Positions 26,765 to 36,009 of a DNA stretch of 64,000 nt are shown here, piece by piece (the stretch's first letter is position 1; each line of letters begins with the position of its first letter). The stretch lies in assembly GCF_035627495.1 (NCBI RefSeq), contig NZ_DASPLO010000195.1:1-64000 (forward strand). The letters run 5' to 3'. The translations under genes were made by a program, and so were the position numbers. The notes under the pieces are model-generated. The model ran no database searches, was not told where the DNA came from, and saw nothing but the letters and a program-made list of their open reading frames with translations. Source of the stretch: Methylocaldum sp035627495 (GTDB lineage: Bacteria; Pseudomonadota; Gammaproteobacteria; Methylococcales; Methylococcaceae).

Positions 26765-27814
26765 ATGAAGATCGGATTTCTGGTCCCATCGATGTTCGCG
26801 GTCGGCAATCCGGCGAACGGCGTGGCGGCCCAGGCGAGATTTCAAGCCGAGGCGCTGGAGGCTCTCGGCCATGAGGTGGTGAGGCTCAATCCCTGGGATT
26901 GGCAAGACCCTGCCGAGTTCGACGTGGTGCAGTTCTTCATCGGCGGATTCGGGCTATACACGGTGGAGAATCTGCGGCGCTCCATGGCCAAAGGAATATT
27001 GGTGTTCGCGCCCATCATCGACTCGAACGAGCCCAACTTTCTCTACCGGCTAGCCGCCGCGGCGGGAAACCTCCATCCGAAGATCTTCAGCATTCCGGGC
27101 GAACTGCGTCGGCAGGCCTTGAACAGCGATGTCGTGATTTGCCGTTCGACTTTCGAGCGCAATCGCGTGGTCAGGGGCCTGGGCGTTTCCGCCGCCAAAG
27201 TCGAAGTGGTGTTGAACGGTACCGAGTTGGAGAATTCCGGCCAACGGCATGCCGAGGCGGTCCGCAAGCGCTTGGACCTTCCGGAAGAATACGTTTTGCA
27301 CGTCAGCGCCTACACCCAGGAACGGAAGAATGTGGTTCGCCTGGCCGAGGCGGTCGGTCCTCTAGGCTATCCGCTGGTCATCGCCGGTTTCGCCCAACCG
27401 GGGCGGGAACTCGAATCCTTGCACGCGCTCGCCCGGAAGTTCCGCGACATTCGCGTGTTGGGCTTTCTGGATCGCGACAGTCTCCGAGGACTTTATACCG
27501 GCTGCCGCGTGTTCTGCCTGCCCAGCCGACACGAAGGCACCGGATTGGTCGCGCTGGAGGCGGCGGCCCATGGGGCGAATGTGGTCATCACCCGAAATGG
27601 CGGTCCTCCGGATTATTTCGGTTCGCATGCGGAATATGTCGATCCCAACAGCGTCGAGCAAATCCGCGACGCGGTGCGGACCGCCTGGGGAAAACCCAGG
27701 AACGCGCAATTTCGCGAATTTTTGTCCGCGAATCTGACCTGGGAACGTTCGGCGCAAGCCTTGGCCGGGGTGTACGGGAGATGTCTCGAAGGGAAAAAGA
27801 GCGGGATGTCGTAA
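26765..27814 (+). CDS. Glycosyltransferase, GT4-like
   Basis: 349 residues with AGGGA 9 bp before the ATG. GT-B fold: N-terminal GNPANGVAAQARFQAEALEALGHEV near 18-42; C-terminal VLHVSAYTQERKNVVRLAEA near 177; and the donor site CLPSRHEGTGLVALEAAAHGANVVITRNGGPPDYFG near 255-290 (E…E pattern). Role in repeat-unit assembly; sugar not known. Confidence 0.87.
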   Translation: MKIGFLVPSMFAVGNPANGVAAQARFQAEALEALGHEVVRLNPWDWQDPAEFDVVQFFIGGFGLYTVENLRRSMAKGILVFAPIIDSNEPNFLYRLAAAAGNLHPKIFSIPGELRRQALNSDVVICRSTFERNRVVRGLGVSAAKVEVVLNGTELENSGQRHAEAVRKRLDLPEEYVLHVSAYTQERKNVVRLAEAVGPLGYPLVIAGFAQPGRELESLHALARKFRDIRVLGFLDRDSLRGLYTGCRVFCLPSRHEGTGLVALEAAAHGANVVITRNGGPPDYFGSHAEYVDPNSVEQIRDAVRTAWGKPRNAQFREFLSANLTWERSAQALAGVYGRCLEGKKSGMS

Positions 27815-27873
27815 AAGTCCGCACGCAGGCCGGGTGGAGCATGGCGGAACCCGGCAGAAAACAGGAATGCAGC

Positions 27874-29124
27874 GTGACACGGATACTGTTTGTCGATTTC
27901 GATCTTTTCGTCCCCCCCGTCACCGGGGCGCGCCAGCGCAGTGCTTTGTTGCACGAAGCGCTAACTTGCTGCGGTGAGGTGGATACTTTGGTCGTGTTTA
28001 CCCAACCCCGGGATATTTCTGGCGACTTGTCCCGGATGCCGTCTTCCTATCGCCTGCTCGGAGCGCTGGAGCCACCTCCCCCCGCCGGCCAAACCGGGTT
28101 ATGGCGGCATTTATCGCCCTTAAATCCCCCATTCATTCAGAAACTCGCCCATAGCTTGCGTACTAGGGAATCCTTATTCCGCGCCGACGGTAAATTGTCG
28201 GCCGTGCTGCACTCTGTCACTGGAAAGCGCCGGTACGACTTGATCGTTGCCCGATATCTAAGAAATGCCGCGGTTTCGGGAATCTTGGATTTTGCTTCGA
28301 CCATCATAGACGTGGACGATTTCGATTCGGAATTACGCGAGTCGAAAAGCATGATGTCCGGTATCCCTTCCTGGAAGCGCGCGATGCTTCTGCACTATGC
28401 CGAGGCCTATAAAAAGGTCGAAACCAAATTATTGGTTAAATGCGGCGGCGTTTTCGTGACCAAAGAAACCGATTTGGAGCGGGTCCGCGGGACGAGATCG
28501 GCGCTTCTTTCCAATATTCCGTATGCGGCGGACGAATATCCCGATGAGCCTATACCGCCTGCGGCCGGCAAGACTATGGTCTTCGTGGGCGGTTTGCGCT
28601 GGACATGCAATATCGAAGCGGTCGACTTCTTTATCGACAAAGTATGGCCGGAGATACGAAGAGAGGTACCCGATGCCGTTTTCCGGATCATCGGCGCGGG
28701 ACTTAGGGATATCGACCGGCAGCGCTGGAGCCGAAGCGAGGGTGTGGATGTTCGCGGGGAGGTGGAAAACATCAGGGATGTCTATCGAGATGCCGCGTTT
28801 TCGGTGGCCCCCATTTTGTCCGGTGGGGGAACCAACATCAAGATTCTGGAATCTCTTTTATATAACAGGACCTGTGTCGGAACGGCCTTCGGCATGCGCG
28901 GGTTCGAAAACACCCTCAAAAACGGAATTAGCGTCAGCATGGTGAGGAACGAGCGTGAAATGGCGGAGGCCTGTTGCCGACTGCTCAAAAATCCGACATT
29001 GGCGGCGTGGATGGCCCAAAACGGCAGGGATATCGTACGCGCCCGTTTTTCCCGGGAGGCTTTTCGGTCGGCGGTTAAGAAACTAGTGGGCGAGGTTTTA
29101 GAGGAAACGGCTCCATTTCGTTGA
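27874..29124 (+). CDS. Glycosyltransferase, GT4-like
   Basis: 416 residues from a GTG at 27874 with AGGA upstream, chosen because ILFVDFDLFVPPVTGARQRS is the typical N-terminus; in-frame ATGs at 27841 and 27784 are alternatives. C-terminal domain: VFVGGLRWTCNIEAVDFFIDKVWPEI near 240, FRIIGAG, then the donor site SVAPILSGGGTNIKILESLLYNRTCVGTAFGMRG near 320-350. This GGGT-K-LE pattern is seen in GT4 proteins such as sugar transferases of the Stp1/WreP type. It starts 60 bp after the previous stop. Confidence 0.85.
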   Translation: MTRILFVDFDLFVPPVTGARQRSALLHEALTCCGEVDTLVVFTQPRDISGDLSRMPSSYRLLGALEPPPPAGQTGLWRHLSPLNPPFIQKLAHSLRTRESLFRADGKLSAVLHSVTGKRRYDLIVARYLRNAAVSGILDFASTIIDVDDFDSELRESKSMMSGIPSWKRAMLLHYAEAYKKVETKLLVKCGGVFVTKETDLERVRGTRSALLSNIPYAADEYPDEPIPPAAGKTMVFVGGLRWTCNIEAVDFFIDKVWPEIRREVPDAVFRIIGAGLRDIDRQRWSRSEGVDVRGEVENIRDVYRDAAFSVAPILSGGGTNIKILESLLYNRTCVGTAFGMRGFENTLKNGISVSMVRNEREMAEACCRLLKNPTLAAWMAQNGRDIVRARFSREAFRSAVKKLVGEVLEETAPFR

Positions 29125-29247
29125 ACCTCGTCGGGTCGTTCGTATGGCGCTATGCAGGATTCGGCATCACGGAATCCCGATTGCCCTCGATTCCGCTCCC
29201 CGAATCCGGGCAACTGCGACTGATTAAAAGGAATTATCGTCACAGCC

Positions 29248-30168
29248 ATGAAACCGTTTTTTTCTGTGGTCATACCGGCTTTCAACCGTGCCAAGGAGAT
29301 TCCGGCTTGTCTCGACTCGGTATTGGCGCAGCGCTGGCAAGATTTCGAGATTATCGTGGTGGACGACGGCTCGCGCGACGCCACAGCCCAGGTGGTGAAA
29401 TCTTATAGTAACCGGGTAAGGCTCATTCGGCAGGAAAACCAGGGGCCCGGAGCGGCGAGAAATGCCGGAATTCGGGCTGCCAATGGGGATTATGTGGCAT
29501 TTCTGGATAGCGATGACCTGTGGTTTCCGTATACGCTGGAAAACTATGCCGAGGTTATACGGAATTATAACTATCCCTCGTTCTTAATCGGCAGCTTCAT
29601 AAGTTTTACCGACGAAACCCCGGTTTTAAGCGGCAGCCGTGAGCCTGTCAAAGCCAGATATTATCAGGATGTACTGTCGTTCTTCAGGGAAAATGGAGCG
29701 ACCTGCTTTTTTACCGGAACGTTTGTGGCAAAGACCAAGGCACTGAACCGCGTTTCCGGGTTTACCGAAAAAAAAGTATTTTGCGAAGACAACGATTTGG
29801 TTCTGAGGCTGGCGGCGTCGCCGGGTTTCGTCAGGCTCGATTCCCCCCCCGCCTTGGCACTTAGTCGCCGTGCAGGGACTTTTGTCAGAGATATGGAAGA
29901 AAGTTACAAAGGAATCATGGAAATCATCGACACGGAAAAGAACGGAGCCTATCCGGGGGGAAGCCAGGGTGAAAGCGCGAGATGGGAGCTTATTCTTTTC
30001 CTGGCCAGAGCGATAAGCCGAAAATACGCGGAGAAACGGTATTTTAGGTTTGCCTGGGATATTTACCGGCGAGTGGTTTGGCGTCAGATTCGGGGCAGGC
30101 GGTGGAAATATGTCTTGGGACTGCCGATTCTGTTGTTTATCGGATTGGCCAATAGGCCGCCGGGTTAA
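29248..30168 (+). CDS. Glycosyltransferase family 2 (paralogue 1)
   Basis: 306 residues, GT-A fold. Motifs: FSVVIPAFNRAKEIPACLDSVLAQRW near 5-30, IIVVDDGSRDAT near 35, NQGPGAARNAGIRAANGDYVAFLDSDDLWFP near 65-95 with the DxD (DSDD), and FCEDNDLVLRLAASPGF near 180. A weak hydrophobic C-terminus (LGLPILLFIGLA) may touch the membrane. It is the same length and plan as the next gene. Confidence 0.9.
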   Translation: MKPFFSVVIPAFNRAKEIPACLDSVLAQRWQDFEIIVVDDGSRDATAQVVKSYSNRVRLIRQENQGPGAARNAGIRAANGDYVAFLDSDDLWFPYTLENYAEVIRNYNYPSFLIGSFISFTDETPVLSGSREPVKARYYQDVLSFFRENGATCFFTGTFVAKTKALNRVSGFTEKKVFCEDNDLVLRLAASPGFVRLDSPPALALSRRAGTFVRDMEESYKGIMEIIDTEKNGAYPGGSQGESARWELILFLARAISRKYAEKRYFRFAWDIYRRVVWRQIRGRRWKYVLGLPILLFIGLANRPPG

Positions 30169-30243
30169 AGTGTCTCTCGTTTCGGTCTGGCGGGGTGAAA
30201 GCCGCAGATAGGGAAAGCTGTTTTTGATGGGAAGGAAACGACA

Positions 30244-31164
30244 ATGGAGACGCTCTTTTCGATCGTCATACCCGCCTATAACCGTACTGCGACAATCCGG
30301 GCCTGTCTCGATTCGGTGCTGACGCAACGATCTCGGGATTTCGAAGTCGTCGTGGTGGACGACGGCTCCGAGGATGATACGGTCGAGATCGTGGAAAGCT
30401 ACGGCGACGAGGTTCGTCTGATCCGGCAGCGGAACCGGGGAGCGGGGGCGGCGCGCAACACGGGAATCCAGGCGGCAAACGGGGAATATATCGTCTTCTT
30501 GGATGGCGATGATGCCTGGTTTCCCTACACCCTCGGACATTACGCGGCCTGTATCGAGCGCTTCGAGCGGCCATCGCTATTGATCGGCCAACCTCTCCCA
30601 TTCGTCGACGAAATACCCGTTCCGCCTGCGGACGCGCCGTTGAAGGCGATAGCTTATCCGAATCTGCAATTTTTTCTAAAGGAACATGAGCCGATGATGC
30701 ACGCCACCGGAACCCTGGTGGCGAGAAAGGATGCCTTGCTGGCGGCGGGCGGTTTCGTGGAGCGCCAGGCCAATTGCGAAGATACCGATATCGTTCTGAA
30801 ATTATCGACAGCGCCGGGATTCGTCTTCATACGTACGCCACCGGCTTATGCCTTTCGTAAAGCTGGTAATTCCTTGTCGACCCATATCGAAAACAATTTT
30901 AGAGGTATTACCTCGGTCATCGACCGGGAAACAAAAGGGGAATATCCCGGTGGTTTTGAAGGGAGAAAGTCGCGATGGAGGTTGATCGCATACGTGGCTC
31001 GGGCTTTTAGCGTAAAGCTCGCTCAACACGGCCGTCCGGATTTGGCTTTCGCTGTTTACCGCAAAGTTTTCAGACAGCAGCTCGTAGGGATGCGTATGAA
31101 GTATCTAATCGGTTTTCCAGTGCTGGCGGCTTATATGAAATGCAAATGGATAATGAATAACTGA
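30244..31164 (+). CDS. Glycosyltransferase family 2 (paralogue 2)
   Basis: 306 residues, GGAAGGA before the ATG. It aligns along its full length with the preceding gene: FSIVIPAYNRTATIRACLDSVLTQRS, VVVVDDGSEDDT, NRGAGAARNTGIQAANGEYIVFLDGDDAWFP, and CEDTDIVLKLSTAPGF. The acidic motif is DGDD rather than DSDD. This suggests a tandem duplication followed by divergence, giving two transferases for related linkages. Confidence 0.9.
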   Translation: METLFSIVIPAYNRTATIRACLDSVLTQRSRDFEVVVVDDGSEDDTVEIVESYGDEVRLIRQRNRGAGAARNTGIQAANGEYIVFLDGDDAWFPYTLGHYAACIERFERPSLLIGQPLPFVDEIPVPPADAPLKAIAYPNLQFFLKEHEPMMHATGTLVARKDALLAAGGFVERQANCEDTDIVLKLSTAPGFVFIRTPPAYAFRKAGNSLSTHIENNFRGITSVIDRETKGEYPGGFEGRKSRWRLIAYVARAFSVKLAQHGRPDLAFAVYRKVFRQQLVGMRMKYLIGFPVLAAYMKCKWIMNN

Positions 31165-31182
31165 GTATCCCCATTCATCGCC

Positions 31183-32658
31183 ATGGAACAGGGATTAAGC
31201 GCCATAGCGCTGAAAGGATTCGCCTATCTCGGCAGCCAGGCGGCGGTGACCAAGCTGTCGTCCGCCATACTGCAATTCGTGCTGTCCTGGCTCCTTCGAC
31301 CCGAAGACTTCGGAGTCGTCGGCCTTGCCTACACCGTCAGCGCCTTCGTGGCCCTGTTGCGCCAGTTCGGCATCCGCGAGTTTCTGGTACGGCGCAAACG
31401 GGGCGACCTGTGGCTGGAGCAAACCTTATGGTTCTCCCTCAGCCTGGGGACGATTGGCGGCGTGCTGCTGGCAGCGGCGGCTCCCCTCGCGTCCTCGTTA
31501 TACGAAGAACCCCGGATCGTCGGCTTACTGCTGGTCGTCGCGCTCGTTCAGCCGGTCTCCGCGCTCAACGCCGTGCTGCAGGCGGATTTGCAGCGGCGCA
31601 TGAATTTCCGGGCGTTGTCGGGACTCGGCATATTTTCGTCGGTGGTCGGCGCCATGCTATCGGTCACATTCGCGCTGACGGGATTCGAGGCCTATTCCTT
31701 CGTGCTTCCCTCGCTGATCACCGAAGTGCTTGTTTTGATCTTTCTCGTTTTGACGATCCGCCCCCGAGTCCGCTGGCATCTCAGGTGTCGCACGTGGCGA
31801 TTTTTTGCCCGGACAAGTCTCACGGTAGTGGCGACCGGCTTGTGTTTTACCCTGGTCAGCCAGGGCGACTATATGCTGCTCGGCTATTTTCATGCCACCG
31901 AATTGGTCGGTATTTATTTTTTCGCCTTCAGTTTCTCGACCCAGACCTCCAAGCTTCTGTGGGGGACCGTGGCGAACATCCTTTTTCCGACGTTTAGTTC
32001 GATAAGACAGGATAAAGTGCGCCTCGGCCGGGCCTTTCACAGAACGCTGTCCGCGGTTTCCATGATCGCCGTGCCTCTCGGCATGCTGCAAACCGTGTTG
32101 GCGGGCCCCTTGGTGAGACTGTTCTTTGCGGATAAGTGGCTCGCCGCGATTCCCCTGATCCAGGTGCTGAGTTTTGCCATGGCGTGGCATGCCGTCGCCG
32201 AACCGGCGGTGCCTTTGTTGCAGTCTCTCGGACAGTTCGGGAAGCTGCTGCGGAATGCCGTTATTTGGACTGTCACCTTCCTGATGGCGGTCGGGTTCGC
32301 CGCGAAGTACGGCGATGCTGTTACGGTCGCCTTGGCCGTTGCCGCATTCTATGTAGTGGCTTCGCCCCTCTATTTATGGAACGCCGGGACAGAAATCGGA
32401 TTGGGGATGAAGGATATAGCGATGTTTTATATACCTTCGGCCTTGTCCAGCGGTGTCGCCGTCATGGCTGCGAGCCTAACCGGAGCGATGACCGATATTC
32501 CGGAATGGGCGGAGATCTTTCTGATAGGCGGCGTCTTTTCCTCAACTTATCTGATTATGATCAATCTGTGCCTGCCCAGATTGTTTCGGGAGACCGTGGG
32601 CGGTTTTACACGGAGGTTATGGTTAGGTTTTAAACCTAAGTTAGGCAGGGGCGTATAG
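31183..32658 (+). CDS. Wzx-type polysaccharide flippase
   Basis: 491 residues with about 12-14 hydrophobic segments. Its start (GFAYLGSQAAVTKLSSAILQFVLSWLLRPEDFGVVGLAYTV in parts) matches the MATE/MOP polysaccharide exporter family of the WzxC type. It would move the lipid-linked repeat unit across the inner membrane. It is followed after 4 bp by the putative polymerase. Confidence 0.88.
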   Translation: MEQGLSAIALKGFAYLGSQAAVTKLSSAILQFVLSWLLRPEDFGVVGLAYTVSAFVALLRQFGIREFLVRRKRGDLWLEQTLWFSLSLGTIGGVLLAAAAPLASSLYEEPRIVGLLLVVALVQPVSALNAVLQADLQRRMNFRALSGLGIFSSVVGAMLSVTFALTGFEAYSFVLPSLITEVLVLIFLVLTIRPRVRWHLRCRTWRFFARTSLTVVATGLCFTLVSQGDYMLLGYFHATELVGIYFFAFSFSTQTSKLLWGTVANILFPTFSSIRQDKVRLGRAFHRTLSAVSMIAVPLGMLQTVLAGPLVRLFFADKWLAAIPLIQVLSFAMAWHAVAEPAVPLLQSLGQFGKLLRNAVIWTVTFLMAVGFAAKYGDAVTVALAVAAFYVVASPLYLWNAGTEIGLGMKDIAMFYIPSALSSGVAVMAASLTGAMTDIPEWAEIFLIGGVFSSTYLIMINLCLPRLFRETVGGFTRRLWLGFKPKLGRGV

Positions 32659-32662
32659 GGAA

Positions 32663-33937
32663 ATGATCATAGCCATTTATCTCGGAATTCTCACCGCGAT
32701 ACTGATCGGAACTCTCAAGAATCCGGTAACTGCTTTGGTATTGGCGGCCTGTATGTTTGCCCTGGAGCAGTGGTCGCAGGCATCGAGCGTTTTTTTTGTA
32801 GAACATGGGACTCTCACCAATATGGTGGCGGGATCGCTGGTGTTGCTGGGGGTCGTCCGCGCCTTGATGCGGGGATCGATCAGGCTGGATATATACCCGA
32901 AAGTCGGGTGGTTAACCTTGCTGCTTTTCCTTTATGCCTACTGTTCGACCCTGTGGGCGCCGTCGTTCGAAACAAGCGCCGCGGCCTGGCAATCCGCATT
33001 TCCCTACATAGGCACCATCATTTTCCTGGCGCCGTTATTGGTGTGGAAAGTCAAGGATATCAGGACATTCTGCACGGGCATGATAGTGCTAGGCGCACCC
33101 CTTTGCATTCTGCTGCTATTTACCGTGCGCTGGGAACTGCGGCAGGTGATCATCGCCTCGGACGCGTATGGGGACGTTATGGGGGGGAATCCGTTGGCGG
33201 TTGCCCAAATAGCGGGTTACGTGGCTTTTCTGGCTCTGTTTTTGCGCTTCCGCAAGCGGGCGATACTATGGCATTGCGCAAGGTGGGCCATTTTGGCGAT
33301 CACGATCGTGCTCATCGTTCGCTCCGGCTCCCGTGGCCAGTTGTTGGGCACCTTGGGCGTCATCACCGTATGCTGGGGCATCGCCCATCGAGTGCGAAGC
33401 TTTCCCAGGGTTTTCGCTATCCTATTCAGTCTCAGCCTAATCATGATACTGGTCAAATGGAGCTTGGACTGGTTTTGGGCGGAAGACATCCGATTCAAGC
33501 AACAGGCGCTCACCGATGCCGCCATCGGACGGCTGGAAATGGCCAGGGCCTTGGGGAGGCATTGGTTCTCCTCACCCGGAACCTTGCTGTTCGGATTGGG
33601 CAATTCGGCCAGTTATGATCCGAGAATCCTCGGAGGCTATATCCATATCGTGCCGATGGAGATTTTGGGCGAAGAGGGTATCGTGGGATTTGTTCTGTAT
33701 GCCCTGATTCTCTCCGGTACCATTCGCTCGGGTTTCAGGTCTTACCGGATGGTGAGGAACGACGACCAACTCAGGAGCCTGTTTTCCTGCATCGCGGCGC
33801 TATGGTTGTTCTCGTTCTTTCTGACGTTCAAGCAGGGCAATCTGCTGGGATCGAACGAGTTTTTTCTTTATTCGATACTCCTCGCCAAATTCGAGCCCAT
33901 GCTCCGCTCCGAAAGCGGAGTTGGTAAACCGCGGTAG
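32663..33937 (+). CDS. O-antigen ligase/Wzy-type polymerase
   Basis: 424 residues, strongly hydrophobic with about ten spans. A large periplasmic-like loop lies between residues 275 and 330 and contains AIGRLEMARALGRHWFSSPGTLLFGLG, followed by HIVPMEILGEEGIVGFVLY, the arrangement of the Wzy_C/O-antigen ligase domain (…H…E…G). It probably polymerises repeat units on the periplasmic side. The sequences of this family are diverse, so the call rests on topology, loop and position next to wzx. Confidence 0.8.
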   Translation: MIIAIYLGILTAILIGTLKNPVTALVLAACMFALEQWSQASSVFFVEHGTLTNMVAGSLVLLGVVRALMRGSIRLDIYPKVGWLTLLLFLYAYCSTLWAPSFETSAAAWQSAFPYIGTIIFLAPLLVWKVKDIRTFCTGMIVLGAPLCILLLFTVRWELRQVIIASDAYGDVMGGNPLAVAQIAGYVAFLALFLRFRKRAILWHCARWAILAITIVLIVRSGSRGQLLGTLGVITVCWGIAHRVRSFPRVFAILFSLSLIMILVKWSLDWFWAEDIRFKQQALTDAAIGRLEMARALGRHWFSSPGTLLFGLGNSASYDPRILGGYIHIVPMEILGEEGIVGFVLYALILSGTIRSGFRSYRMVRNDDQLRSLFSCIAALWLFSFFLTFKQGNLLGSNEFFLYSILLAKFEPMLRSESGVGKPR

Positions 33938-33978
33938 CCCGGAGGGTGCGTAGCGGAAAGGATGCAAACAGGGATGTC

Positions 33979-35142
33979 ATGAGGATTCTGCACGTCATTC
34001 ACAGTCTCGACTTCGGTTTGGGCGGTCCGCCCGTGGTAGCGACCCACCTTGCGGCACAGCAGGCCCAGTGCGGGCACGAGGTCGGGATAATAGCCACCGA
34101 GTCGGCGCAGGATGAGGCCCGGGTCGAGGCCCTGCGGGAGCAATTACCCGGCTTCGATCAGGTAAGCCTATTCAGTTGCCCGAATCTGCCTTTGAAGGAA
34201 TTCGCCGGATGGGGGCCGGGCTTGGCCCTGCTGAAAAAACTGCTGGATCGGCGGGTATTCGTTCACTTGCACGGCGTATGGGACCCCCTGATCAAATCCG
34301 CAGCGCATTGGATGCTTCGGCTGGGCGGAGCCTATGGCATTGCCCCGCACGGCATGCTGGACCCCTGGTGCCTTCGGCAAAAACGGCTCAAGAAAGAAAT
34401 CGCCTTACGTTTAGGCGTAAAAGCTGTCTTGAATAATGCCGCCTTTGTTCATGTATTAACCGAGAACGAAGGCAGGCAAGTCGAGAAAATCGCCCGCAAT
34501 ACCCGGGTTGCGACGATTCCGAACGGGGTTGATTTGGGCGAGGTGGATAATCAAGAGACGCTCGATATTCATGACATCCTGCCGGAACTCGGGGGACATC
34601 GCTACATCCTTTTTCTCGGGCGTTTGCATCATAAAAAGGGTCTGGATTTACTGATGGCCGCCTTCCGCCGCATAGCGGAACAACACGACGCCGTCGACCT
34701 GGTGATCGCCGGCGCCGATTTCGGAGAGCGTTCGACGATAGAACGGAACGTCAGCGATCGTCCGCTGAAGCGGCGCGTTCACCTGCCGGGCCCGTTATAT
34801 GGCTCCCGGAAACTTTCGGTCTTGAAAAATGCCGCATGCTTCTGTCTTCCGAGCCGCAGCGAAGGTTTCAGTGTTGCGGTGGTCGAAGCATTGGCCTGTC
34901 GAGTTCCAGTGGTGATCAGCGAACAGTGCTATTTTCCGGAAGTCGCGGGAGCCGGCGCCGGCATCGTCGTTCCGTTAAATACCGATGCGCTGATCGACGG
35001 ATTGGCGGCCTTTTTGAGCGACGCCGAAAAGTGCCGGTCCGCGGGCGGCGCTGGCAGGAGGCTGGTTGAACGGCGCTATACCTGGCCGGTGGTGGCGGAT
35101 AGGGCAGTTGACGCCTATGAACAATTCGGACTCGTCCGATGA
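33979..35142 (+). CDS. Glycosyltransferase, GT4 family
   Basis: 387 residues from the ATG at 33979; a GTG at 33946 is less likely. N-terminal HSLDFGLGGPPVVATHLAAQQAQCGHEV near 8-35, then PHGMLDPWCLRQKRLKKEIAL near 125, as in PssE/WcaC-like transferases. Donor domain: ILFLGRLHHKKGLDLLMAAF near 210, CFCLPSRSEGFSVAVVEALACRVPVVISEQCYFPEV near 285-320. Its stop overlaps the next start (ATGA). Confidence 0.9.
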   Translation: MRILHVIHSLDFGLGGPPVVATHLAAQQAQCGHEVGIIATESAQDEARVEALREQLPGFDQVSLFSCPNLPLKEFAGWGPGLALLKKLLDRRVFVHLHGVWDPLIKSAAHWMLRLGGAYGIAPHGMLDPWCLRQKRLKKEIALRLGVKAVLNNAAFVHVLTENEGRQVEKIARNTRVATIPNGVDLGEVDNQETLDIHDILPELGGHRYILFLGRLHHKKGLDLLMAAFRRIAEQHDAVDLVIAGADFGERSTIERNVSDRPLKRRVHLPGPLYGSRKLSVLKNAACFCLPSRSEGFSVAVVEALACRVPVVISEQCYFPEVAGAGAGIVVPLNTDALIDGLAAFLSDAEKCRSAGGAGRRLVERRYTWPVVADRAVDAYEQFGLVR

Positions 35143-35957
35143 GCTATCGAAGGTATTTGCTGATCATTATTAAAGGTATATGTATAGGCATCATATTCAC
35201 CTCGGCATCCTGTTTTTCCAAGGAATTCAAGCTATACCACTGGCTGCTGTTCAAAAATACACCGGATCTCGATCCTTACGGGATAACTTCAATTCATCTG
35301 ATAGGAGGCGACTTATGGATCAAAGGAAAGAATCTTAATTCGAAGAAGGTGGCGGACCATATTTGTTCAGTGGCCTCCGCGGCGCAGAAGAAAAACCGGA
35401 TAACGGTGCTCGATGTTGAACATTGGCCTTTAACCGGGACGGACGCCGTGGTTCGCGATACACGGCAAAAGCTGCTTACTTTATTGGGAATATTTCGTAA
35501 ATGCGCACCATCTCTGAAGATCGGATACTACGGAGTTCCGCCGGTCCGTGATTATTGGCGTGCCATGAAGGGGAAGCAGAGCCCGGCCTATCGAAAATGG
35601 CAGGCGGATAATGACAAATACCAGGAATTGGCAAACCGGGTGGATATCCTTTTTCCATCCCTTTATGCATTTTATGAAGACCGGAATGGATGGCTCAAAT
35701 ATGCGGAGGCGAACATTAAGGAGGCGCGCCGCTTGGCTAAGGGAAAGCCGATCTATGTCTTTCTTTGGCCGCAGTTTCATGAATCCAATGCCAAAATGAA
35801 AGGCAAGTTTATTCCGGGATACTACTGGCGCCTGCAATTGGAAACGGCAAAAAGATTGGCCGACGGAGCCGTGTTGTGGGGAGGATGGCAGACTAAATGG
35901 GTCGAGTCCGCGGACTGGTGGCGGGTTACCAAGGAATTTTTAGGGAAGCGACACTAG
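35139..35957 (+). CDS. Exported protein, possible glycoside hydrolase (GH56-like)
   Basis: 272 residues. The N-terminal hydrophobic segment (LLIIIKGICIGIIFTSASC) is a signal or anchor; the Cys after TSAS is not a standard lipobox. The pattern resembles a TIM-barrel glycosidase of the hyaluronidase type: KLYHWLLFKNTPDLDP near 28, ITVLDVEHWPLTGTD near 90 (D-x-E catalytic-like), GYYGVPPVRDYW near 128, VDILFPSLYAFYEDRNGW near 165, IYVFLWPQFHES near 205, and AVLWGGWQTKW near 245. I infer trimming or release of the exopolysaccharide. The gene is AT-richer than its neighbours, as is the FkbM gene, which hints at separate acquisition. Confidence 0.6.
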   Translation: MSYRRYLLIIIKGICIGIIFTSASCFSKEFKLYHWLLFKNTPDLDPYGITSIHLIGGDLWIKGKNLNSKKVADHICSVASAAQKKNRITVLDVEHWPLTGTDAVVRDTRQKLLTLLGIFRKCAPSLKIGYYGVPPVRDYWRAMKGKQSPAYRKWQADNDKYQELANRVDILFPSLYAFYEDRNGWLKYAEANIKEARRLAKGKPIYVFLWPQFHESNAKMKGKFIPGYYWRLQLETAKRLADGAVLWGGWQTKWVESADWWRVTKEFLGKRH

Positions 35958-36009
35958 CGCTCCGGTTTTACAGGCGAGTTAGTGTGGATTTCCTGGAGGG
36001 AGAGAACTC

